Shown one piece after another: positions 1 through 6,872 of a stretch of DNA of 64,000 nt (position 1 is the first letter of the stretch; the number at the start of each line of letters is the position of its first letter). The stretch lies in the NCBI RefSeq assembly GCF_039555535.1, contig NZ_CP154630.1, forward strand, positions 2,927,001 through 2,991,000. The letters are read 5' to 3'. The notes below the pieces were generated by a model. That model ran no database searches, had not been told where the DNA came from, and saw nothing but the letters and a program-made list of their open reading frames with translations. Position numbers and translations under genes: made by a program. This stretch comes from Stenotrophomonas maltophilia. Its GTDB lineage: Bacteria > Pseudomonadota > Gammaproteobacteria > Xanthomonadales > Xanthomonadaceae.

Positions 1-350
1 ACCTTGCCGCTGATGCGGCCGGTGATGGTTTCGTTCTTTTCCAACGCTTCTTCCAGCTCGTCCCACACCATCGCGCGCTTGGCCTTCTCGCGCGACAGGA
101 CGGTTTCGCCGAAGCCGTTCTCGATCGAGTCGAGGGCGACCTTGACGATGTCGCCTTCGGCGACGTCGATTTCGCCAGCGTCGTTACGGAACTGTTCGAT
201 CGGCACGATGCCTTCGGACTTCAGGCCAGCGTTGATCACCACGACGTCGCCGCGGACTTCAACAACGGTACCGCTGACGATGGCGCCCGGCTTCAGCTTG
301 GCCAGGTTGGCCTGGCTGGCTTCAAACAGTTCGGCAAATGATTCGGTCAT
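1..350 (-). CDS. rpsA: 30S ribosomal protein S1 (5' part, runs off the window)
   Basis: Binds mRNA on the 30S subunit and helps initiation on structured leaders. The visible N-terminal ~116 residues begin MTESFAELFEASQANLAKLK and run into the first S1/OB repeat (GAIVSGTVVEV, then GLKSEGIVPIEQF), which is the standard S1 start. The gene leaves the window at position 1, so only the start is present. It lies downstream of cmk on the same strand, the usual cmk-rpsA order in gammaproteobacteria. The ~200-bp space between the two could hold the rpsA leader that S1 binds in related bacteria; that last point is inference. Confidence 0.95.
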   Translation of the reverse strand, partial: MTESFAELFEASQANLAKLKPGAIVSGTVVEVRGDVVVINAGLKSEGIVPIEQFRNDAGEIDVAEGDIVKVALDSIENGFGETVLSREKAKRAMVWDELEEALEKNETITGRISGK

Positions 351-548
351 TAGATTTACTCTGTTGGACACATGGGTCGGTGGCGTCCCCTTCAGGGGAA
401 TGGCGACCGCCCGCCTGTTGGTCGACCCCGGAAACGCAGGTCGTGTGTAGTAGGAAAACCGCCACGCATCATTGCGCGACGGAGCTGGTACAGCACTGCT
501 TTGCGCGACCACCACCGATGCTGCTGGCAGTGCTCCTGCGCGAACGGA

Positions 549-1226
549 TCAGGCAGCCGGAACCGGAAGCAGATCCATCACTCGGGCAACGACATCATCG
601 ATGCCGATGCCTGTGGTGTCGATGAGGACAGCATCGTCTGCCGGCTTCAGGGGCGCCACGGTACGCTGAGCATCACGGGCGTCGCGGGCCATGATCTCGC
701 GCAGGAGGTCATCAAAGTTAACAGAAACCCCCTTGTCTTTCAACTGCTTATGCCGGCGCTCGGCGCGCTCCTCGGCACTGGCGGTCAGGAAGACCTTGTA
801 GGGGGCGTCCTTGAAGATCACTGTGCCCATGTCACGGCCGTCGGCGACCAGGCCCGGCAGCTCCCTGAATGCGCGCTGGCGCTCCTTCAGGGCAGCCCGG
901 ACCTCGGGAATGGCGGCAATGGCGGAGGCCAGGGCGCCGGTGGTCTCCAGGCGCAGCTCGTCGGTGGCATCGGTGCCGTTGACCATGACCCGCATCGACT
1001 CGCCCTGTTCAACAAACTGAACATGGGTGTCGAAGGTGCACCGCACCAGCGCCGAGGCGTCAGAAGTGTCGATGTCGGCCCAGCTCGCGGCCACGCCCAC
1101 CGCGCGGTACAGCGCGCCCGAATCCAGGTAGTGCCAGCCCATCCGGCGCGCGATGATGCGGCTGATGGTACCCTTGCCGGCCCCGGAAGGGCCGTCGATG
1201 GTCAGGACGGGAGCGAGTGGATTCAT
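549..1226 (-). CDS. cmk: cytidylate kinase
   Basis: Phosphorylates CMP and dCMP to the diphosphates with ATP in the cytoplasm (pyrimidine nucleotide recycling). The 225-residue protein has the P-loop GPSGAGKGT at residues 12-20, the DSGALYRAV substrate motif just after it, and the [12 protein letters not shown] segment typical of CMP kinases. Length is normal for the family. The gene precedes rpsA on the minus strand and is divergent from rpmJ. The ATG at 1226 is chosen because the family motif follows about ten residues later. Confidence 0.95.
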   Translation of the reverse strand: MNPLAPVLTIDGPSGAGKGTISRIIARRMGWHYLDSGALYRAVGVAASWADIDTSDASALVRCTFDTHVQFVEQGESMRVMVNGTDATDELRLETTGALASAIAAIPEVRAALKERQRAFRELPGLVADGRDMGTVIFKDAPYKVFLTASAEERAERRHKQLKDKGVSVNFDDLLREIMARDARDAQRTVAPLKPADDAVLIDTTGIGIDDVVARVMDLLPVPAA

Positions 1227-1301
1227 GGGGTTCCCAGAGCGTGTGAAGGGGTCATTCTAGCCCCTGCCCGGGGCCCCGCGCGGCGACTTTCGTGCAACCA
1301 C

Positions 1302-1331
1302 TTGAAACATCGACAAAAAGCCCGGTAGAAT
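1302..1331 (+). promoter_or_regulatory. sigma70-type promoter of rpmJ
   Basis: TTGAAA at 1302-1307 and TAGAAT at 1326-1331, separated by 18 bp, give a near-consensus -35/-10 pair about 95 bp upstream of the rpmJ start. It lies in the cmk/rpmJ divergent space. Confidence 0.6.
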
Positions 1332-1423
1332 GGCGGGCTTGAACGAGCGTCAACTGCCGATTGTCTTTCGCATATCGCGGCCACGCTCCACCCGAACAAC
1401 TACTGTTTACGCCGAGGTATGCC

Positions 1424-1549
1424 ATGAAAGTCCTGTCCTCCCTGAAGTCGGCGAAGGCCCGTCACCGCGACTGCAAGGTCGTCCGTCGTCGCGGCAAGAT
1501 CTTCGTCATCTGCAAGTCGAACCCGCGTTTCAAGGCGCGTCAGCGCTAA
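1424..1549 (+). CDS. rpmJ: 50S ribosomal protein L36, zinc-free (type B, YkgO-like) form
   Basis: A 41-residue, highly basic large-subunit protein. It begins [14 protein letters not shown] and ends [12 protein letters not shown], which matches the YkgO/L36-B type. The zinc-ribbon pattern of ordinary L36 (two Cys, one Cys, one His) is incomplete: only two cysteines remain, in DCKVV and VICKS. The upstream in-frame extension to 1361 is not family-like, so ATG 1424 is the start. A good promoter precedes it and an intrinsic terminator follows, so it is probably a single-gene transcript. Confidence 0.93.
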   Translation: MKVLSSLKSAKARHRDCKVVRRRGKIFVICKSNPRFKARQR

Positions 1550-1604
1550 GCCCAACAGCCCTCGCGGCTGCGGCTGGCCCTACGCGGGGCCGACCCGATG
1601 CAAG

Positions 1605-1628
1605 AAACCGCCTTCGGGCGGTTTTTTG
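1605..1628 (+). terminator. intrinsic terminator after rpmJ
   Basis: A CCGCC-TTCG-GGCGG hairpin directly followed by a run of T (1622-1627), 56 bp past the rpmJ stop. Confidence 0.85.
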
Positions 1629-1695
1629 TTTATGCGGCTTTTTCCTGCCGTTTTTGCTGTAATCGCCTTTCTTGACCACTGGGGAGTAGATCGAG

Positions 1696-2025
1696 ATGAA
1701 GCGTTACCTGTCCGCCCTGGCCGTGATGGCCACCCTGGCTGCCGCCACGCCGGCGATGGCCGATACGCTGCTTGTCGACCGCGCCCGCGAGAAGCCGGCC
1801 GGCGCCCTGCCCGTTCGCGGCCAGAGCATGCAGCAGGTGCAGGCGCAGTTCGGCGCGCCGAGCGAACAACTGCAGCCGCGTGGCGGGCAGAAGCGGCAAT
1901 GGCCAACCATCAACCGCTGGGTGTACCCGCAGTTCACCGTCTACTTCGAGAAGCAGAAGGTGATCGACGTGGTGGCCAACCAGGCGGACCCGAACGAAAT
2001 CGGCCCGAAACCGCCGATCCGTTGA
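1696..2025 (+). CDS. small secreted protein with BamE/OmlA-like segment
   Basis: A 109-residue protein with a cleavable signal peptide (MKRYLSALAVMATLAAATPAMA, predicted cut after AMA near residue 22), so probably periplasmic. The mature part contains GQSMQQVQAQFGAPSEQ followed by a short beta-rich stretch YPQFTVYFEKQKVIDVV. This resembles the BamE core (GQSKQQVTALLGTPS, then NFVVFFENDTVTRW) encoded at the far end of this window. It has no lipobox. Function is unknown; a SmpA/OmlA-type fold is inferred from this similarity only. It stands alone between the rpmJ terminator and aguA. Confidence 0.75.
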   Translation: MKRYLSALAVMATLAAATPAMADTLLVDRAREKPAGALPVRGQSMQQVQAQFGAPSEQLQPRGGQKRQWPTINRWVYPQFTVYFEKQKVIDVVANQADPNEIGPKPPIR

Positions 2026-2064
2026 TCCCTTTACCCGCCGTGGGCGGGCCTGTGTAGCGAGACC

Positions 2065-3102
2065 ATGAACCAGACCCTTCGTTTTCCTGCCGAGTGGGAA
2101 GCCCAGAGCGGCGTCCTGATTGCCTGGCCCACCGCCGACACCGACTGGGCCGACCGCCTGGGCCAGGTGGAAGAGACCTACATCGCCCTGGTCGCGGCCA
2201 TCACCCGCTTCCAGCCGGTGCTGATCTGCGTGGCCGACGACGATGTGGAGACCTATGCCGAAATGCGGCTGCGCTCCAACCGCATCGACATGGACAAGGT
2301 CCACTTCACCACGGCCGCCTACGACGATACCTGGCTGCGTGATTCGGGCCCGATCACCCTGCGCCGCGCCGATGGCAGCTTTCAGCTGCTGGACTTCCGC
2401 TTCACCGGCTGGGGCGGCAAGTTCGATGCCACCCTCGATGACCAGCTGGTGGGCGTGCTCGACCAGGCCGGGGTGTTCAACAACGCGGCGGTGCGCAGCA
2501 TTCCGTTCGCGCTGGAAGGCGGCGGCATCGAGACCGATGGCGAAGGCACCCTGCTGACCACCTGGAAGTGCCTGCACGAGCGCCACCCGGACCGCGACCG
2601 GGCAAGCCTGAGCGCCGACCTGACCGACTGGCTGCAGCAGGACCGCGTGCTGTGGCTGGACCACGGCTACCTGGAAGGCGACGACACCGACGCGCACATC
2701 GACACCCTCGCCCGCTTCGCCTCGCCGGACAGCATCGTCTACCAGGCCTGCGACGATGAGAGCGACTCGCACTACGCCGAACTGCAGGCGATGGGCAATG
2801 AGCTGGCCGCGCTGCGCACCAAGGATGGCAAGCCGTACCGCCTGTTCCCGCTGCCGTGGGCACAGCCGGTGATCGACGAAGGCCGCCGCCTGGCTGCGTC
2901 GTACGCCAACTACCTGATCATCAATGGCGCGGTGCTGATGCCGGCCTATGGCGACCCGGCCGATGACCTGGCCCGCGACGTGCTGGCACAGGCGCACCCG
3001 GGCCGCGAGATCGTGCAGGTGCCCTGCCGCTCGCTGATCTGGCAGAACGGCAGCCTGCACTGCATCACCATGCAGCTGCCGGCAGGGCTGTTGAAGGCGT
3101 AA
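2065..3102 (+). CDS. aguA: agmatine deiminase
   Basis: Hydrolyses agmatine to N-carbamoylputrescine and ammonia, the first step of the agmatine route from arginine to putrescine. The 345-residue protein shows the family start FPAEWEAQSGVLIAWP, the LEGGGIETDG loop, the catalytic-His region DDTDAHIDTLARF, and the C-terminal GSLHCITMQ with the nucleophilic Cys near residue 333. Length is as expected. It is followed by aguB after a 223-bp spacer filled with SMAG hairpins, so the two enzymes of the pathway are adjacent. No signal peptide, so cytoplasmic. Confidence 0.95.
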   Translation: MNQTLRFPAEWEAQSGVLIAWPTADTDWADRLGQVEETYIALVAAITRFQPVLICVADDDVETYAEMRLRSNRIDMDKVHFTTAAYDDTWLRDSGPITLRRADGSFQLLDFRFTGWGGKFDATLDDQLVGVLDQAGVFNNAAVRSIPFALEGGGIETDGEGTLLTTWKCLHERHPDRDRASLSADLTDWLQQDRVLWLDHGYLEGDDTDAHIDTLARFASPDSIVYQACDDESDSHYAELQAMGNELAALRTKDGKPYRLFPLPWAQPVIDEGRRLAASYANYLIINGAVLMPAYGDPADDLARDVLAQAHPGREIVQVPCRSLIWQNGSLHCITMQLPAGLLKA

Positions 3103-3104
3103 CG

Positions 3105-3242
3105 GTAGTGCCGGGCCTCGCCCGGCACCGCTTTTGTAGAGTCGAGCCATGCTCGACTGGCTTCTTGTAGAGCCGAGCCCACGCTCGGCTGGCCGCTCGC
3201 GCGATCGAAGCGGAACGCAGCCGAGCATGGGCTCGGCTCTAC
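3105..3242. repeat. SMAG palindromes (four hairpins) between aguA and aguB
   Basis: Four GTAG-headed hairpins with different arms: GTAGTGCCGGGC from 3105, GTAGAGTCGAGC from 3136, GTAGAGCCGAGC from 3167, and an inverted copy ending CTCTAC at 3242. GTAG plus an imperfect palindrome is the signature of the S. maltophilia SMAG/REP family. Their place inside a probable operon suggests mRNA stem-loops that could uncouple aguA and aguB levels (inference). Confidence 0.85.
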
Positions 3243-3325
3243 AACACCGGCCCATTCAGCGCACGACACGCCGTCGCCGCCCATCCGCGCTAACATGCAG
3301 GTTTTCCCCCGCAGGAACGCCCCGC

Positions 3326-4213
3326 ATGAACTCGCGCAGCCCCCTTACCGTCGCCCTGATCCAGGAGCGCAACCACGGTGATGCCGCCGCCAACCTGGCG
3401 GTGATCGAAGCACGCGTGGCCGAGGCGGCTGCGCAGGGTGCCAAGCTGGTGCTGCTGCAGGAACTGCACAACGGCCCGTATTTCTGCCAGCACGAATCGG
3501 TGGACGAATTCGACCTGGCCGAGCCGATTCCGGGCCCGAGCACCGAGCGCCTGGGCGCACTGGCGAAGAAGCATGGCGTGGTGCTGGTCGGCTCGCTGTT
3601 CGAGCGCCGCGCTGCCGGCCTGTACCACAACACCGCCGTGGTGTTCGAGAAGGACGGTACCGTGCTCGGCAAGTACCGCAAGATGCATATCCCGGATGAT
3701 CCGGGCTTCTACGAGAAGTTCTACTTCACCCCGGGCGACATCGGCTTCAAGCCGATCGATACCTCGGTGGGCCGCCTTGGCGTGCTGGTGTGCTGGGACC
3801 AGTGGTACCCGGAAGCGGCGCGCCTGATGGCGCTGGCCGGCGCCGAACTTCTGCTGTACCCGACCGCGATCGGCTGGGACCCGGACGATGTGCAGGACGA
3901 GAAAACCCGCCAGCGCGACGCCTGGGTGCTGAGCCACCGTGGCCACGCCGTGGCCAACGGCCTGCCGGTGCTGAGCTGCAACCGCGTCGGCCACGAGGCG
4001 TCGCCGCTGGGCGCGTCGGGCATCCAGTTCTGGGGCAACAGCCACGTGCTCGGCCCGCAGGGCGAGTTCCTGGCCGAAGCCGGCACCGATGCCACGGTTC
4101 TGCTGTGCGATGTCGACCTGCAGCGCAGCGAGCACGTGCGCCGCATCTGGCCGTTCCTGCGCGACCGTCGCATCGACGCGTACGGTGACCTGCTCAAGCG
4201 CTACATCGACTGA
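3326..4213 (+). CDS. aguB: N-carbamoylputrescine amidase
   Basis: Hydrolyses N-carbamoylputrescine to putrescine, CO2 and ammonia, completing the agmatine pathway begun by the upstream gene. This 295-residue nitrilase-superfamily enzyme has the Glu-Lys-Cys triad in KLVLLQELHNG, GKYRKMHIPDD and GVLVCWDQWYPE. ATG 3326 is chosen because MNSRSPLTVALIQERN begins the nitrilase fold; the open frame extends upstream only through SMAG repeats. The GNAT gene starts 13 bp after the stop, so they are probably co-transcribed. Confidence 0.95.
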   Translation: MNSRSPLTVALIQERNHGDAAANLAVIEARVAEAAAQGAKLVLLQELHNGPYFCQHESVDEFDLAEPIPGPSTERLGALAKKHGVVLVGSLFERRAAGLYHNTAVVFEKDGTVLGKYRKMHIPDDPGFYEKFYFTPGDIGFKPIDTSVGRLGVLVCWDQWYPEAARLMALAGAELLLYPTAIGWDPDDVQDEKTRQRDAWVLSHRGHAVANGLPVLSCNRVGHEASPLGASGIQFWGNSHVLGPQGEFLAEAGTDATVLLCDVDLQRSEHVRRIWPFLRDRRIDAYGDLLKRYID

Positions 4214-4226
4214 GCCGGAGCCGCGC

Positions 4227-4757
4227 ATGGCCGTCCTCATCCGTGATGCCGGCCCGGCCGACATCGACGCGATCACCGCGATCTATGCGGTGGAAGTGAC
4301 CGACTTCGTCAACACCTACGAGTACGACATCCCGGACGCGACCGAGATGCTGCGCCGCATGCGCGACATCATCGATCGTGGTTTCCCCTACCTGGTCGCC
4401 GAGATCGACGGCCAGGTGGCCGGCTATGCCTACGCCAACACTTACCGCACCCGCGTCGCCTACCAGTGGACCGTGGAAAACTCGGTCTACGTCGATGCCC
4501 GCTTCCAGGGCAAGGGCGTCGGCACCGGCCTGCTGCAGGCCCTGATCGACGCCTGCGTGGCGCGTGGCTACCGGCAGATGGTGGCGGTGATCGGCGAACC
4601 GACCAATACCGCTTCCATCAAGCTGCACGAACGCTTCGGCTTCGAACTGGTGGGCGTGTTCCGTGGCCTCGGCCGCAAGCACGGCCGCTGGCTGGATACC
4701 GTGCAGATGCAGCGCGCGCTGGGCGATGGCGCCGACACCGCACCTTCCAATGAATGA
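4227..4757 (+). CDS. GNAT N-acetyltransferase (phosphinothricin acetyltransferase/MnaT-like)
   Basis: A 176-residue acetyl-CoA-dependent N-acetyltransferase. It begins with the YncA/Pat-type IRDAGPADIDAITAIYAVEV. The acetyl-CoA loop is YVDARFQGKGVGTGLLQALI (Q-x-x-G-x-G/A) and the C-terminal part IKLHERFGFELVGVFRGLGRK is typical of the phosphinothricin/methionine sulfoximine acetyltransferase group. Its natural substrate is unknown. It sits directly after aguB and its end overlaps the start of the next gene by 8 bp, so it may act in the same operon, but a link to polyamines is not shown by the sequence. Confidence 0.85.
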   Translation: MAVLIRDAGPADIDAITAIYAVEVTDFVNTYEYDIPDATEMLRRMRDIIDRGFPYLVAEIDGQVAGYAYANTYRTRVAYQWTVENSVYVDARFQGKGVGTGLLQALIDACVARGYRQMVAVIGEPTNTASIKLHERFGFELVGVFRGLGRKHGRWLDTVQMQRALGDGADTAPSNE

Positions 4758-5982
4758 ACCCATGACCGAAACCCTTCCCGAGACCGGCGACGATCTGTTC
4801 GCCGGCCAGCCGGTGCGCGTCGTCGAACGCGACGGCGTGCGCTACACCCTGCTGGGCACTGCCCACGTTTCGCGCGCCAGCGTTGAAGCCGTGGAGAAAG
4901 CCATCGACAGTGGCCGCTTCGATGCGGTGGCGGTCGAGCTGGACCCGCAGCGCCTGCAGGCGCTGAGCGACCCGGACACGCTGGCCAAGCTCGACCTGGT
5001 CGAGGTAATCCGCAAGGGTCGCGTCGCCCTGTTCGCCGCCAACCTGGCCCTGTCCGCCTACCAGCGCCGCCTGGCCGAACAGCTCGACATCGAACCGGGC
5101 GCCGAACTGAAGCGCGCAGTGGAACTGGCCCGCGAACGCGACCTGCCGGTGCACCTGATCGACCGCGAGGTCGGCCTGACCTTCCGCCGCGCCTCGCAGC
5201 GGCTGGGCTTCTTCGGCAAGCTGAAGCTGGTCGCCGGCCTCGGCGCCGGCCTGTTCTCGTCCGAGGAAGTGGGCGAGAACGAGATCGAGAAGCTCAAGCA
5301 GGGCGACATGCTGGAATCGAGCTTCGGCGAGTTCGCCAGCGAGAGCCCGGCGCTGTACGAGACCATCATCGGCGAACGCGACCGCTACATGGCCACGCGC
5401 CTGCGCGAGGAACACAACCCGCAACAGCGTGAAGTACTGGCGGTTGTCGGTGCGGGCCATCTTGCAGGCCTGGCGCGCTACCTGGAAACCGACACCGAAG
5501 CACCGGCACCGCTGCGTGCCGAGCTGGAAGCAGTACCGAAGAAGCGCAACATCCCGTGGTTCACGCTGGGCATCCTGGCGATCGTGGCGACCGGCATCGG
5601 CGTTGGCTTCTACCGCGGCGGCCTCGGCGTGGGTACCGAACTGCTGGCGACCTGGGCGATGTATACCGGCGGCCTGGCGGGCCTGGGCTGCCTGCTGGCC
5701 GGCGGGCATCCGCTGAGCATCCTCACCGCGATCGCGGTGGCCCCGTTCAAGCCGTTCCGCCTGAGCATTCCCACCGGCGCGTTCTCGGCGCTGGTGGAAG
5801 CGCGACTGCGCAAGCCGGCGTACGAGGACTTCCTCAAGCTGCGCGACGATGCGCAGAGCCTGAAGGGCTGGTACCGCAACCGCGTCACCCGCGTGGTGCT
5901 GACTTTCATGCTGACCAACATCGGCAGCATGCTCGGTCTGTGGCTCACCACGTTCAAGGTATGGGGCAAGGTCGCGGGGTAG
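4750..5982 (+). CDS. TraB/PrgY-family membrane protein
   Basis: A 410-residue protein with an N-terminal TraB domain: YTLLGTAHVSRAS early, DAVAVELDP, and VVGAGHLAGLARYL near residue 240. Three or four hydrophobic segments follow in the C-terminal third (TLGILAIVATGIGVGF, ELLATWAMYTGGLAGLGCLLA, and a final VVLTFMLTNIGSMLGLWLTT). The family includes PrgY/TraB, linked in enterococci to pheromone inactivation, but the role in proteobacteria is unclear. Start is 4750, or the in-frame ATG at 4762. It overlaps the GNAT gene by 8 bp and is followed by a long SMAG array. Confidence 0.85.
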   Translation: MNEPMTETLPETGDDLFAGQPVRVVERDGVRYTLLGTAHVSRASVEAVEKAIDSGRFDAVAVELDPQRLQALSDPDTLAKLDLVEVIRKGRVALFAANLALSAYQRRLAEQLDIEPGAELKRAVELARERDLPVHLIDREVGLTFRRASQRLGFFGKLKLVAGLGAGLFSSEEVGENEIEKLKQGDMLESSFGEFASESPALYETIIGERDRYMATRLREEHNPQQREVLAVVGAGHLAGLARYLETDTEAPAPLRAELEAVPKKRNIPWFTLGILAIVATGIGVGFYRGGLGVGTELLATWAMYTGGLAGLGCLLAGGHPLSILTAIAVAPFKPFRLSIPTGAFSALVEARLRKPAYEDFLKLRDDAQSLKGWYRNRVTRVVLTFMLTNIGSMLGLWLTTFKVWGKVAG

Positions 5983-6000
5983 GCCTCAACCGGCCACAGA

Positions 6001-6690
6001 ATCTGTAGCGCCCGAGCCCATGCCCGGGCGACGCCGCGACGCGGCGAACAGCAGCCGAGCATCGGCTCGGCTCTACATGGGCACGGAATCTGTAGCGCCC
6101 GAGCCCATGCTCGGGCGACGCCGCAACACGGCGAACAGCAGCCGAACACCGGCTCGGCTCTACATGGGCACGGAATCTGTAGCGCCCTTAGCCCACGCTC
6201 GGGCGACGCCGCGACGCGGCGAACAGCAGCCGAGCATCGGCTCGGCTCTACATGGGCACGGAATCTGTAGCGCCCGAGCCCATGCTCGGGCGACGCCGCG
6301 ACGCGGCGAACAGCAGCCGAGCATCGGCTCGGCTCTACATGGGCACGGAATCTGTAGCGCCCGAGCCCATGCCCGGGCGGCGCCCGCGAAGCGGCGAAGT
6401 GCAGCCGAGCATGGCTCGGCTCTACATGGGCACGGAATCTGTAGCGCCCAAGCCCATGCTCGGGCGGCGCCCGCGAAGCGGCGAAGTGCAGCCGAGCATG
6501 GCTCGGCTCTACATGGGCACGGAATCTGTAGCGCCCGAGCCCATGCTCGGGCGGCGCCCGCGACGCGGCGAAGTGCAGCCGAGCATGGCTCGGCTCTACA
6601 TGGGCACGGAATCTGTAGCGCCCGAGCCCATGCTCGGGCGACGGCGCGACGCGGCGAACAGCAGCCGAGCATGGCTATGCCGGCCGTCCT
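6001..6690. repeat. tandem array of eight 87-bp SMAG dimers
   Basis: The motif ATCTGTAGCGCC recurs at 6001, 6088, 6175, 6263, 6350, 6437, 6524 and 6611, a period of 87 bp (one interval of 88). Each unit has a GTAG-headed hairpin with arms CCCGAGC/GCTCGGG, a short GC spacer, and an inverted hairpin ending GGCTCTAC, with a short ATGGGCACGGA linker. Units 1-4 and 8 have the spacer GACGCGGCGAACAG; units 5-7 have GAAGCGGCGAAGTG or a close form. The last unit loses its second hairpin after 6675. No gene is seen in 5983-6868. Confidence 0.9.
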
Positions 6691-6780
6691 GGCCGACACC
6701 CTCCGGGCCGTCGCAAGCGACGTTGGCAGCGGCTCCTGCCGCTGCCTTCGGCTCTACAGAGGCAAACAGACGCGGCGAGC

Positions 6781-6822
6781 AAAAAAAAGGGGGAGGCCGC
6801 CCCACTACGACCGGCCTCCCCC
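6781..6822 (-). terminator. intrinsic terminator of the RND operon
   Basis: On the minus strand GGGGGAGGCC and GGCCTCCCCC form a 10-bp stem followed by eight T (the A run at 6781-6788 on the plus strand). It lies 47 bp beyond the stop of the last permease gene. Confidence 0.9.
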
Positions 6823-6849
6823 ACACCACAACACGTTGATGTGCATTAC

Positions 6850-6872
6850 GGTCGAGCAAGCTCGACCACTAC
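6850..6872 (-). repeat. SMAG-type hairpin overlapping the permease stop codon
   Basis: On the minus strand GTAGTGGTCGAGCTTGCTCG forms a GTAG-headed hairpin. The TAG of its GTAG head (6869-6871) is the stop codon of the RND permease gene. Confidence 0.65.

Noticed and set aside
6001..6690. CRISPR array
   Set aside because: Units are contiguous 87-bp palindromic dimers without unique spacers, and no cas genes are nearby.
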